Shown here: positions 1-11,999 of the stretch, piece by piece
How positions within the stretch are numbered: the stretch's first letter is position 1
How the letters are laid out: each line of letters starts with the position of its first letter
Origin: Mucor racemosus
Taxonomy: Eukaryota > Mucoromycota > Mucoromycetes > Mucorales > Mucoraceae
Direction of reading: 5' to 3'
Assembly: GCA_027405735.1 (NCBI GenBank)
Contig: JAPEHQ010000010.1
Span: forward strand, 620,001 to 684,000
Length of the DNA: 64,000 bases
Notes under the pieces: generated by a model
Seen by the model: the letters and a program-made list of their open reading frames with translations, nothing else
Databases searched by the model: none
Told to the model about the DNA's origin: nothing
Program-made: the position numbers and the translations under genes

Positions 1-223
1 CATAATAGACATAACCAAGCATCGGTGTCACTAAATTGATAATAAACACATCATAAGAATCTGTAAAGAAACCAGCGCCTGATGTAAGGATGGTTCGAGC
101 CATAAACCAATTGAAAGTTTTATCTTTTTTCTCTAGTGATTCTAAACTAGCCAAATTCATTTCGGCCTCATAAAGCTTTGAGTTTCCTTGTTGGAAATTA
201 TCATTATAGCTTGCTGATTCCAT
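1..223 (-). CDS. Inorganic phosphate:H+ symporter (PHO84-like MFS), 5' part only
   Basis: Partial gene running off the left edge; the ATG is at 221-223 on the minus strand and 74 codons are visible. The N-terminus is a soluble, acidic segment, then MARTILTSGAGFFTDSYDVF and INLVTPMLGYVYY, which matches the first transmembrane helix of fungal PHO84-type high-affinity phosphate transporters (GxGFFxDxYDxFxINLVTPML). Those are plasma-membrane 12-helix MFS proteins importing phosphate with protons. Only helix 1 is present here, so function rests on that motif. Another MFS member of the same phosphate family (glycerophosphodiester type) is possible but less likely. Confidence 0.83.
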   Translation of the reverse strand, partial: MESASYNDNFQQGNSKLYEAEMNLASLESLEKKDKTFNWFMARTILTSGAGFFTDSYDVFIINLVTPMLGYVYY

Positions 224-1358
224 ATTTTTTGCAACGCTGTAAAATGAAAGATGTGAAATGATATTAGAAAGAAAAATATGACATTTTGTGTTCTACTTTT
301 ATATTATTTATATTAATACGAAGACAGTGGTGTGAGGTCGTGTGAGATGGGTTAATTCATATCATTGATCAGGATGGTATTATATAGCCAATCAATAGAG
401 AAGTTTAGGTGCTCATGCAATCAATCTTTGATGGTAAATGAAAGGTGGGATTCAGCAACTTTTTAAACAGCGGTTTTTTTTTTCTTCTACCTAATACAAA
501 TTCCGCAACCGAGGAACACAAAATAAAGTATCCTTTTCTGGATATATTATAAAGAAAAGGTAAACACATATATAGGTATTATCGTTATTTGAACAGCAAT
601 CTATGATCGTTTTAATAAAAAACAATCAAATATCTGTAAAAAGTATCAAAATCGACTTGAATAGACTTAATTTTGTTTGATATCATGCTTGAATATACTA
701 AACGTGGAGATCAACATTCATATGATTGGCTTGGTAGAGATGGGCGGAAATGATTTTTCCCTGGCTTTAAGTTCATCTGAAAAAATAGATTTACCTTGGG
801 TATCATTTTAATAAATTAATAAGCAATAACCCATAAGAAATAAGGCCATTTAAAAATAATAACAGTAATTCTGAGTAAAAGTAGTATCCATCATTCATAG
901 ATGTTGTTATTCCTTTGTAGATGCGTAGATGCGTAGATGCTAAAGCTTAATGCATAATAACAAATCAAAATGCGCAAAAGGTTTTAATCGATGTTTGATT
1001 TATAAATAGATAGTGTTCAAATCAAATCAAATCAAATCATATCAATTTATGTACACTAATTAGAAAAAAAAAAGTAGTAACTTTTTAACATCTCAGTATA
1101 TGCACTCGTGTATTTTTCTTTTGCATCAACGTGATTTTTGTGAATGTTTTGTCTGGTGGCAAATCAGCAATTAGTGTTTACAGTCATTAATAGACATGCA
1201 TGTCTGTATACGTTTACTTATCTTCTGATATACTGCATATTATGGGATGCTATTATAGATATAATGAACAAAAAAAAATAGCAAAAAGCATATGGAAATA
1301 AATAACAAATAGTAAAACGGCTACATGCACTACAAATAGAAAAACTGCAAAAAATAAA
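224..1358. other. Gene-free AT-rich stretch
   Basis: Upstream region of the phosphate transporter. I see no coding region; it holds a short triplicated 'atgcgtag' motif near 920-937, an 'aaatcaaatc' direct repeat near 1018-1040 and homopolymer runs. Confidence 0.5.
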
Positions 1359-1432
1359 TGCTCATTAACAGGGTCGAACTGTTGACCTTGGCGTTATTAG
1401 CACCACGCTCTAACCAACTGAGCTAAACGAGC
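1359..1432 (-). tRNA. tRNA-Ile (AAU anticodon)
   Basis: The minus strand folds as a complete 73-nt cloverleaf plus discriminator A. The 7-bp acceptor is GCTCGTT/AATGAGC with one G-T pair, the D arm is GCTC/GAGC, the anticodon stem is TGGTG/CGCCA with loop CTAATAA (anticodon AAT, read as inosine), and the T arm is AACAG-TTCGACC-CTGTT. The terminal CCA is not encoded, as expected for a nuclear gene, and there is no intron. It decodes AUU/AUC/AUA-type isoleucine codons. Confidence 0.96.
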
Positions 1433-2519
1433 TTCTATGTTTACTAGACCATAATTAGATATATGACCCCATAACAAAATTTGTTAGAAAAAACTGAATT
1501 TTAAGACTTTTCCTGCCTGTGTTCTGGATTTGTATGAATCTTGAATCCACTTAAAAATTTCACACTTGAGTCATAAATATAAACGTACACACAATAGTAT
1601 ACAAGTTACATGTTTTTTTTTTAAAATCCAAACTTCAAGCAATATGTGTAAACTGCTGTTTTGGTTGTGTCAAGAATGTTATATCAAAAGATACTAATAT
1701 AGAAATACTCTGCTAAAAGATACATTTCTTTAATTCATTGTTGATGCTTCGTATTTATATATTTTCTAAATGGTTATATAATTATCAATATTATTAATGA
1801 ATTGCCGGGTATTGAGGTACTTGATATGATTTGGGAACAAATCATATACAATGGAATTTGTGGAATTGGGAATCTGTGATTGTATCATTTGAATAAGATG
1901 TAGGATTGCTTATGTTTCATTGCTACGAATTGTTCCTGAAGGTTCCTGATTGTCGCTGTTAATGCTAGTGGTTATGTATGACATTTAGTATGAGTTACTA
2001 AATGTCATGCCATGTTGGATTTCAATAGTTGTTCCTGGATTTCTACATCTGGGTAAACTTATGATATATCAAAGAAGGAAGTTCTACCGTAATGATGGTG
2101 TTGAATTTCAAAAAGGGGCAATAGAAATAACCTTGCCAAAATATTGCATTTTTGTGATTACTATTATACGGATTTACTATTTTAAGGACATGATGTAAAC
2201 CAATATGGACGCATATAAATTAACGTGAACGCTTGTTGATTTACTATAAAACCGGTTACAAGCCGAGACGTTGGATAATACGACCTACTGATATAAATAT
2301 TGACATAACAAGCGACTTTGACGGAATTAAATTAATAGTAATATGTTATGAGATATCAAATTAATGTGGTTTAATAAACTACAAAGATTAAATTAATTTT
2401 TTATGATGATGTTTCAAATAATAATACTTGGGAAATATTATGCCCATAATATATTAAATTATTTTTTCATAGATTTTTTGTAGGTACTATACACCAGTTG
2501 AGGAATCTTAAATTATCAT
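1433..2519. other. Gene-free AT-rich stretch
   Basis: Only short chance ORFs, no recognisable domain. It contains a small direct repeat of 'agtatgagttactaaatgtcatg' character near 1975-2010. No gene called. Confidence 0.4.
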
Positions 2520-3139
2520 TAAAAAATTAGTTTCCAAAATTTCAATTTTTAAGTTGTTGAGCCGAATTCTCTTTTCTATCATTGACACTACAGTAAATAC
2601 ATTTAAGGATATACCCTACACATTACGAAGTATACATGAATTGGTCGCATTATGCTACCCATTTCTGAATTTATTCTATACCTCACGAAAAACTCAAAAA
2701 CTGGTAAAATTCACTGATATTTCCTTGAAAACTAAGTCCCACTTTTTATCCCTGCTCTGCTTTTAATTTTCACTAGACAACACCGAGAAAAAATTATATG
2801 TCAATGTACCTGACATGTTTACTTTTAATTTAAAAAAGAGTATCCGGGTATATCCTATTTTTTGCTGTTGGTATTAATTTCTCAGTGCTAATGTTTCAGA
2901 TTTCTACTGCTTACTTACTGTTAAAATCAAAAGCTTTGGATCTTTATACCTCTGCGAAAAATTAAGCTATGCTAGCATTTTTTAATAATAAAATTTACTT
3001 GTTTTGAAGTACTCTAATGACATATTTTAGTATGAAAAATTCCAAGCGCTTTTATTTTTTTTCATTTTTTTGACATTTTGTAGTAGATTTTAAAATATTC
3101 ATTAAATTGAATAGCATCTTTTTTACATTCATGCCATTA
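2520..3139 (+). repeat. Dispersed repeat family B, copy 1 (truncated by element A1)
   Basis: Non-coding repeat. Landmarks such as 'tcgcattatgctacc', 'cagtgctaatgtttcagatt', 'agctatgctagca' and 'tttttgacattttgtagtaga' recur in the same order at 43,240-44,460, partly at 7,640-8,600 and 54,590-54,900, and inverted at 60,690-61,850. This copy ends exactly where the inverted-repeat-ended element at 3,140 begins, so it was probably interrupted by it. Confidence 0.7.
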
Positions 3140-6100
3140 CTACGGCCGACCTATGCTGCACAAGATCATTTCGTTGTGCCCAAGTGGGCTGCACACTCTA
3201 GCCTGAGCTGTTGTGCCCACTGAATATGGCTACAAAGATAACAAGATGCACACGGGCACAACAAAAGAAATTGCACACGAGCACGACGATAAGCCTGTAT
3301 GTGCATAATTATAAATTCTGTCCATGTGCATGACATTAATCCCATGTGTGCATAATAGCAGAATTGCCCATAAGCATATCATTATCCCTATTTGTACATA
3401 ATAATAAAATCTGACCATGAGCATAATGAGCCGATCGTATGGGCACAAATTGGTTTATACATGAGCATTGTGCCGTTCTCAAAATCTCATTGCATTTCTT
3501 ACTAGAATAATGGGGTTTTTAAATTACATTTGCTTTTATTAATATATGATGTATCATTCTTAAACCGGATCATGCCAAATCCAAAAAAGTAAACAATAAC
3601 AGGTTTGGAACCGGAAGTTACTTAATTGAATATTAACTATACCATGCTCCTAAAAGCATGGTATAGAAGCATGATGGTATAAAAGCATGATACTCCAGTG
3701 CGATATTCCAACATGATATACCAACATAACACATTATTACTATTAAATAACATCTAAACTACCTTATCGCATCATTAATTCCCCAAATCAAGCAGTATAA
3801 ATAAATATCATTGCCTTCAATTTGATCTGGTAATCAAGAAATACGTCCAAAAACACAGTAGTAAATAATGATATTTGATCGTAGAATGCGGTTAAATAAA
3901 AATATCAGTCTCTGATATAGGCTGCTACTAATATAAAAAACATTAATCCCTTACGCTAGCATGCGTATTTAGATAAAAGAAAAGAATACCAGCTTGATAG
4001 TCTGATATGCCTTATCAAATGGTAAACATAATATCCTTGAAATACGAAAACAAAACAAAAAGAGAGAAACAACACACGTAGAAAAGGATTTTCAAGGCTT
4101 TACATTATTCAGCGCAATTAAAACCTTGCTAAATTGCATATTTCAACCAGTGTAAAAGCAGCATTACAGCGCATCAACCCATAAACTAAATAAAATAGGC
4201 AATATCTGTTATCATAGAAACATGCATTTTCTACCAGAAAAACCGGCTGTCATATTATAGATTCATTAAAAAATTGCAAAAGCGAGCCCGTAGAGCAACG
4301 CCGTAATTGAGCATGGCAAGATTGGACGGTTAAGTCTCTTATACTATGGTGTATATCTAAGTTTTAAATAAAAAAGCGTTTTTTTTTAAACTTTTCTTAT
4401 ATTTAACCACGTACGGTCTGAAAATTCAGACTTTGTAGCGGACATTTTCGGGCCTCATTTCATCCTTACCAACACTCATGATTTTCATCAAAAAACAGAA
4501 AAATCAAATTTTGATACCAAAATCAACGCTTAAATATACTACAATGTGAGAGAAAATTGTAGCCATGACTAATACGCATTTTATAAAAGCTTAATATTAA
4601 ATACTAAATAATGAAACTTTGTACTTTTGCCCCAAAAACGGTTTTTTGATTAAAGGATTTTCATGTAATATTCTGCAATGAAGACGTTTATTATTTTTTA
4701 TTGAGTAAATAGAGCGCTAAATTCTCTATATGTGTATATTTTTTGTTTTTGTAATTGGTAGTATAGTTAACTCTAAATTTGCAAAACCAGAAATAAAAAA
4801 TTAAAAAATGTCAAAATTGATGATCTGGACAAAAATAGTTTTCTAAATTAATATTCCGCTTATAAGCCTTGCAAATCTTAAAAATAAGAGATTTTATAAT
4901 ACTTGAGAACTTTTTCGAGAATTTACAATGCTGTACCCACTTGATTCAAGCTCATTACTGTAAATATTTATACATGTTAATATTGTGTGGTAGTATATTT
5001 GATGATAATATAGTCTTACGTAATAATTAATGCGCTAAAGGTGATTTACATTGAGTTTTATTCTTACCTATTATCCAATATCATAAACATAAACATGGCC
5101 ATCACTGGAACCTATTGCCGCCTTTTTACCCTCTTTGTCCCAAGCCAATTTATTCAATGCTTTACCAGAACAAACTTAAATACTTGCAAATGGTTCCTTG
5201 GTATTTGCATTCAAATTTCATAAATTAAATTGACTGATTTCATCTACAGTAGTATCAAACGTCTCATCAGCGCGCCTTATGATAAATGTCAATCTAAAAT
5301 CAGAAACATCCCATTGTCATTGTTATAAGCTATGAAAAGCTTGATTTTCAATAATACAACAATTAAATAAAAGACAAAATGATACTAATCGCATATGGTG
5401 AGTATTCAACATCTAGTTGAGTTTAATGAAGAATGCTTTTGAACCCTTTTGAAAATCCTGAAGCAAACACAACATCTTTGTCCTGTAATTTCTATCCATC
5501 AAAATGTTGCGATTTCCATCACACAATGAATGCAACTTTTATCAATCTTGACCTCGTTTTACATTGAGTATAAGTTTTTTACCAGTTGTATGTTCTCTGA
5601 TTCATTGATATTCTGTCATAGTGAACGGTAATTTGCAACATTGTCAAAAAAAAAAGAATAAATGGTTCAAGAGTTTTCTGCATATCAAATTGCGCGATTT
5701 AGTAGCAATTATTGCACTTAGCTATGCTTTTTGCACCTATTGAGTTAATCAGGATAATTAATACTTTCATTCAAAATTAAGCTTTGCTTTGCATATTTAT
5801 ATTCACCCATTCAATAAATGCTATTGCATTTATTATCCGTTATATCAATCAGTCAACTTTACCTTAATCCGATACATTCGACAATTAAATGCCTAAATTA
5901 CACTTGAGCCACCAGGTACCACCACAAAAAATCTCGTACAGGTCGATGAAGCATCACAATTTGGATAATTTTTTTGTGTTCATATAGATCTGAGCTCTCT
6001 CTCACATTCATAGATCTTTGCATGAACCATATCTCTATCTGTTAAATTTAACTGAAATACATTGAACGCCAACGTCGTACTTGATAAAACGCCTTGCTTT

Positions 6101-7309
6101 ATTGCGAGTCAACACAACTAATTTGACGCTAGTTTAGCATTTGCAGTTGAATCAAATAAATTTGAGATTAGAAGACCCCTTTTAATAACTTTGAACACCA
6201 TAAACTAATAATAGACCGTTATTATAGATACGCTAATCAAAGATGGTAAGTTAACTCTAATGGACACACGAGTTGATTAGAAGTATAAAAGAAATGTTAA
6301 AGTAAAATATAGCAATTGAATGAGCTAGAGATGATAAACCATGTAAATTAGCATAATTAAATTGTTTTAAGCGTTTTGAACAGAATACGCCTTTACTTTT
6401 GACCTATAAGACTTGATTTATTACTAAAATCAATTAAGAAGCTAATAAGTAATAATTATGGTATACCTTTTTTGATAGTTGGTAGTGGTATGTATACAAG
6501 ACGACATCTTGTTTTCTTCTTCTTGGCTGTTGGTCATTAAACAGAAACAAATATTTTTTAGAAACTAAATAGACTAACATGAGTTTATTCATTCATTCAA
6601 ATCAAGTCAATACTATTATACATATTTTTATAATCACCAGTTTTTCTGCAGATAGATATCGACTTTAGACCAAAAAAGCATGGATTATAACGTTGATGAT
6701 GCAACAAAATGACTAAGTCTTTGATGGTTTTTTTGTTCGAAAAAAATATTATAACACGCCCTAACATTAACAATTAATAATCCATTTCCAAATAAACAAT
6801 AGGAAAAATATGTATTTGTATCTGTTATCTGATTTCAGTTTATAAAAAATATTGGTCTTTTTGTTGTAGTTTTAAACATAAATAAAAGAGCTGAGGAAAG
6901 AGTGGGGAAGAAAAGAGCAAAATAATCCTAAATTAGTCGATTTTGTGTGTTCCAAACAGAGATTTACAGAGGCGTACATACTTTTAGTGTTGCCAAACAG
7001 GTTGTTGTCGTTGTTTCCATTTGGTCTCCGAAAGAAGAACATGGGCAGAACTCTTTCAAATCCCAAATCCCAAATTAATATATCTCGTCAATATGGTAAT
7101 TCTGTTGAATCAGAGTAGCTCACATCTGCTATAAACTATTCAAATTATCTTCATTATTAATTATATTATGGTTGATATACTTTAGTAAATTGACTAAAAA
7201 ACCTTAGTCTCATTGCCCTGCTCATATGTCTGCCTGATCTGTACAAAGTTTTTTGTTCTTCCCATCTGTGCAGATCATTATGCCTATGGGAAGTATAGTT
7301 TGGCCGTAG
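3140..7309 (+). mobile_element. Element A, copy 1: 4.2-kb element with CTACGGCC inverted termini
   Basis: The left end reads CTACGGCCGACCTATGCT at 3,140; the right end read on the other strand is CTACGGCCAAACTATACTT (ending 7,309). An inverted, somewhat longer copy lies at 44,469-49,394 and an interior portion recurs at about 57,180-59,883. No intact transposase is visible; every ORF is short. The interior carries a decayed dynein intermediate chain fragment at about 5,073-5,270. The order of shared blocks in the copies is the same, which argues for one mobile unit rather than scattered low-complexity similarity. No clear target-site duplication is seen at the outer ends. Confidence 0.7.
5073..5270 (-). 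pseudogene. Captured C-terminal fragment of cytoplasmic dynein intermediate chain
   Basis: On the minus strand one frame reads DETFDTTVDEISQFNL, stop, NLNANTKEPFASI, stop, then ALNKLAWDKEGKKAA and IGSSDGHVYVYDIG before a stop. This is the last WD40 blade of dynein intermediate chains (family pattern LWNLNxDTEVP ... GxxxxxxDxEGxVxxYDxGE). The first in-frame stop TGA sits where the family has Trp (TGG), a single-base decay. The same piece recurs in the element copies at 47,096-47,326 (+) and 59,279-59,495 (-). Nothing suggests it is expressed. Confidence 0.72.
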
Positions 7310-7639
7310 TGATGATACACTAAGGTCAATAAGATTATCATTTCTCAACGAAGAATATGGATTCAAATTACCTCCCCTTGCAATAACGGCAGGTACTTCT
7401 AGTGTTGATATATACACAGAACTGCAAAAGACTTAGCCTCCCTGGGATGCTGTGAAAATAGGGAAATAAAAACGTGTATCCTTTTTTCAATTATCTGTAT
7501 GATGGGTTGTTTCAGATATTCTTTGAAATTTTTTGTAAAATCAAATAATGGTTCGAGATTGAATGTTGAAGTTGAAATAATGCGCAGTAAATATACGGAT
7601 AACATATTTTTCTGTCATTAGCTAAAAGTCGTTTTTGAA

Positions 7640-8600
7640 GGAATAAGGCGCAACTTTCAAAAAGAAACCTGCTTTTTTCTGTTTGAAAAATTCGAAATTT
7701 TGAGCCTTAATATCTCTTTAAGAAGTTAAGCCATGCTAGCAATTTTTAATAATAAAACTCACTTGTTTTGAAGTATTCCATGGCATATTTAAATATGAAA
7801 AATTCTGAGCACTTTTATTTTTTTTCATTTTTTTGACATTTTTGTAGTAGAATTCAAAATATTCATTATATTAAATAGCAAAATTTTTGTATTCATGTCA
7901 TCAACCCCGTTGAGCTCTCTCGGACCCAATTTAGTTTTTTTCAAAATATTGATTTTTCGTGGAGATATCCTCAAAAATGTGTATAAAAAGGTATCTTCGC
8001 TTCTGGCTTCAATTTCCCCCCTATATACCCTCATCCTAAATTCTGAATTTGAAAAAAAATTGATAAAAATCTCGTTTTCTCTACGAAAAATACAACTAGA
8101 ATATTCAACAATAGCTTGATCGATAGATAATTTTTTTGCGCAGTATTTCCATTATTTAGATTTAAAGTATGCTTATAAAAAGTGATATGCATCTTCAAAA
8201 AACCTCCAAAATTTCTATCGCATTTTACACAAAATTTAATATGAAATATTTGTCTACTTTTTATTTAGATGGATGCAAAATCCAAAACTACACAAAAACT
8301 ATTTAATACGCTAGGTCGACTTACTTTGCAGTTCATGAGCCATTAAACGATTTTGTTTTTTGAATCATTTTTCGTCCATTTTTTCAAATCGATTTTGGAA
8401 CCCCATTAGGATACGGTTTAAGCTGTGATAAGAACTATCGTTTTAAGTATCTCGACGAAAAATCAATATTTTTTGCTGAAACAAAAAATGCAGAGTAGCT
8501 TTCAGTTGGACCTATCTTGTGCATAAAAAAATTAACATTTCAGTTTAAGTGATTGATTTTTTACAATTGATTTTAGGTCAATTTTGGTAGCTGTTAGGCA
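7640..8600 (+). repeat. Dispersed repeat family B, copy 2
   Basis: Aligns in order with 43,570-44,460 and, inverted, with 60,690-61,460. Shared landmarks include 'gccatgctagcaatttttaataataaaac', 'ttgatttttcgtggagatat' and 'taaacgattttgttttttga' (each also seen elsewhere in the window). The 7,340-7,640 sequence just left of it recurs at 54,240-54,590. No coding capacity. Confidence 0.65.
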
Positions 8601-8679
8601 GCAAATACACTTATATTCTAGTATTATCCCTTATATTTTCGGACAGATATCAATAGCCAATAAAGGAAAGACACATCGT

Positions 8680-9110
8680 TTTTGAAAATTAACAAAAGTT
8701 GATTCAATATTGGGCGAAAAATTCAAAAACCACCTGAAAGCCATCTGAAGCCATCTGAAGCCTGTTTAACAACAAAATCTTATCTCGACGAATTTGAATC
8801 TTAGTAACTTCCAGCTTTACATGAGAGCAGGTACACACCTTTGACGCAATGATATTCAATGGAAACTTTCGAAACTACTATATATCAAGAAAATCATCGC
8901 CAAAGTGGGCCTGTAGTTTGCTGCACACCTTTTATTGAAACCAATTAAAAATATTATGATCTTTATGAATACTGATTCAAGTAAGCTGTAACTCAATGCG
9001 GACATAGTTATAGGTACTACAAGTGTTTCAAATATCAGCTTTCATGAGTTACTGTACAAAGAAAATTATAAAAACTAGTTGGTATCCTGCTTTTTCTTAT
9101 GCCCGCTGAA
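8680..9110 (+). repeat. Dispersed repeat E, copy 1
   Basis: Diverged direct copy of 53,805-54,235; both contain 'caatattgggcgaaaa', 'ccatctgaa', 'agtaacttcca' and a 'ttttattgaaa' box in the same order. Non-coding. Confidence 0.6.
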
Positions 9111-9749
9111 GCCAGAATGCATCTCGTTCTCTTAAGAAAACTGACCCAAATAAGATTGAATTCCGCATACAGTTTATTATAGATCAATTGAGACGATCAG
9201 TTTTTTTTAGAAACTTTTACATTTTTAGAATCAATGCATATTTTATATAGTAAGTTCTACCTTTAGTTTGATACATAATAACTTTAAAAATCCTTAGAAT
9301 TAGTGGGGCAACGATTAAAAAACATAAGTATTTCAACAGTAATAATGCTAAAACGGTCGTATTAAAATCTACTGAATAATAAGTTTGAATTTAATGCACC
9401 TAATCGAATAATATAAGCATTTAGCAACAATTTAAGCCATATGTAGTATAACTAGACTTATAATACTCAAATTTACGTTTCAAATTGACGATGATCTGCA
9501 AAGTTAGTGTCGCAATCCTACTCACAAAATTAATAACATTGCACTGTTATTTTGTGCTGTAAACTATATGAATAGATACTAGTTTTGTTGCCGAGATGAC
9601 TTGAAATTCAAGAAACATAAAAAAAAAATTAAACCAAAAGTTATATTTGCTTACTCTTCTACTACTTTCCTTGCAAAACAATAGATCGAGCATCTTGATT
9701 TGCAATCAATGGCAACCAACAGCCCGTAACTGAGACTTAAAAAACCGGC
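9111..9749. other. Gene-free region upstream of the glycosyltransferase
   Basis: AT-rich, no gene recognised; contains the promoter of the gene starting at 9,807. Confidence 0.5.
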
Positions 9750-9759
9750 ATAAATATAG
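9750..9759 (+). promoter_or_regulatory. Probable TATA box of the UDP-glycosyltransferase gene
   Basis: ATAAATATAG lies about 48-57 nt before the ATG at 9,807, in a plausible core-promoter position. Match to consensus only. Confidence 0.4.
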
Positions 9760-9806
9760 TCCATCTCGAAACACATTTTTTTTTTGTTCTCTTTTTCTCG
9801 ATAAAT

Positions 9807-10041
9807 ATGAAATTAACTTTATGGGCAACGCTTGTGTCAATGGCACTCGGTGTTCAATCATTTGAACTTGGTGAATCATTTAGGCAACCCAAAAACATCT
9901 TATTTGGTAGTGTTGGTGGTGGATCATCGCATATTAATTGGGTCCTCAGCATTCTAGATGAACTTGCCAACAGAGGACATAATATTACATTCGTTACGCA
10001 TGTATGTATAACTAAAATTTATTAAGTTTCCAGGGTAAAAT

Positions 10042-10081
<40 letters not shown>

Positions 10082-11673
10082 GGATAGCGAGGTGAAATAT
10101 GGTCTAAATCATCCTAATCTCAATACTGTGTCCATTGGCCCAAATGATGTTGACTTGAGTATTTCTGGAAATAGATTAAGACACATTGATAACGCATTGT
10201 TTTTAACTGAAGTATACAATGCCGTGCATACTAATTATGAGACTAGTAAGTATGCCTTTTACGTGAAATACTTTTGATAAACTAACCCAAAGTCTTTAGA
10301 AATGCTTAAATATAAAGACATTTTGGACAGTACTCACTTTGATGTCGCGTTATGCGATCATTTTACCATTCCCTGTATTGATATTTCTCAAAATCTAGAT
10401 ATTCCGTTAATAATTACAACTGCTTTAGCTATATCACAAGGTAACATAGCGAGTAAACACAAGAATACATAAATCTTAATTATAATTGATAGATGCAACT
10501 GCCCCCTATCTCAACAATTTTTTGGAAAGTAATGAATCTACAACAACTGACATGAGCTTTGTTCAACGCATGATTTCCAAAGTAATAGAACCAATTAACT
10601 TTGTTTTGGATCTAAAGCCAGTGATAGATGGTATGAAGAAAAAGAAGGAGGAATTGGGCTGGTTACCTTTGACAGGTATGCCTGCATTTGAAGATAACTG
10701 GGAAGATGCTCTCAAAATTGTGAATAATATATTTGGCTTTGAACCTGCTCGTCCACTTGGGCCCTTGGTAGAATTGGTGGGCCCCATTATGTCTAAATCT
10801 TACCCTAATTTAACAGATAGTCATAAGAACTTTTTGGATACACATCACAAGGTTGCTTATGTTGCATTTGGACAGAGCGTTGAAATTATTGATATTGAAA
10901 TTGAGCTGGTGTTAAGGTCTTTAATTGATGCCATTGAATCTGGTGCTTTAGATGGATTTATTTGGGCTATGCGTGATAGCGATCATTTGTTTCCTCACAA
11001 TATTGTTTCTAGTACAAATCAAAGTTATTTGATACAAGATATGATGCAAGGGAATTACAAGCATGCTCAATTTGTTAAATGGGCGCCTCAAATGGCCATT
11101 CTTTCTCATCCACATACTGAACTTTTTGTATCTCATGCTGGTTTAGGGTCTTTGCATGAAGCTGCTTATGCTGGCGTTCGCACTGCACTTTACCCTTTCT
11201 ATGGCGATCAAATGAGCAATGCTTATATGATGCGCTCTCAACAGCTTGGTGTTCAATTGAATCAGGGCATGAGTCAAGCAGTATTTAGTCAAGAAATCGA
11301 TCTTATTGCTCGGGATATAAATGGCACATTTCAACATAATGTCGATCGTTTTCAAGCCATGGTGCAAATACACGCTAAACATGGTGTATTGAGAGCTGCA
11401 GATTTAGTAGAAGAAGTTTTATTTACCAATGAAAACGGAAAATTGCCTCATCGTTACCCTGCAAGCCGGTCTATGTCTTTTATCAAATCTCATAATTTAG
11501 ATTTATGGGGCTTTTGGGTAATGGTGGCATTGATTTTTGTTGTATTTGGTTGTTATACACTATACATTGCCTATGATGCAGTTTTAGTTGCCAAGGACTC
11601 GCATCGAATTCGCCAACAACAAAAAGCTTATTTTGCGCAAATAAGAGAATCAAACAAGGAAAAGAAGCAGTAA
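9807..11673 (+). CDS. UDP-glycosyltransferase, ER membrane type
   Basis: Exons 9807-10001, 10083-10245, 10300-10440 and 10493-11673 (559 residues) keep frame with GT-AG introns. The protein transfers a sugar from UDP-sugar to a small lipophilic acceptor. It starts with a signal peptide (MKLTLWATLVSMALGVQS). The donor-binding region in the C-terminal half reads FVKWAPQMAILSHP then FVSHAGLGSLHEA and YPFYGDQMSNA, the family 1 glycosyltransferase signature (WxPQxxLLxHP...HGGxxSxxEAxxxGxPxxxxPxxxDQ). A single transmembrane helix near the C-terminus (LWGFWVMVALIFVVFGCYTL) is followed by a basic tail ending KEKKQ, fitting a K-x-K-x-x ER retrieval signal, as in animal UGTs. Intron 1 holds an uninterrupted run of about 30 A. 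It converges on a P450 gene 326 bp away. Substrate unknown. Confidence 0.93.
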
Positions 11674-11999
11674 ATAACAAACTTTCCTTAGATAGAGTAA
11701 AGCTAGATATTCTGAAAGAATTTTCAAAGCAGCTTATATAAGTATATACATAATTAATTAATACAATTTATAATCTTTCTATTCAAAGAGAATGTTTTCT
11801 GTTTTACGACTGATTTAACAAATAGTGCTTACAATTGCTGTTTATTATTCAAAATCATACCAAAACCATATACTTCATATTACATAAAGAAGTTAAAAAG
11901 CTTTCAATTATGCAATTGATCAAGTCTTTTGAAAGAAATCATTTATTAATATTGTGAATCAATTAATATTGATAAAAGTTACATATTAGAAACTAATAA
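11674..11999. other. Convergent 3' intergenic region
   Basis: Separates the UGT and P450 stop codons; AT-rich, likely 3' UTRs and polyadenylation signals of both. Confidence 0.5.

Noticed and set aside
3230..3448. Short repeated 'gcacacgagcacg'-like words resembling a CRISPR or tandem array
   Set aside because: Spacing is irregular and the sequence is simply the end of element A, present inverted at 49,090-49,390; no CRISPR in a fungal nuclear genome.
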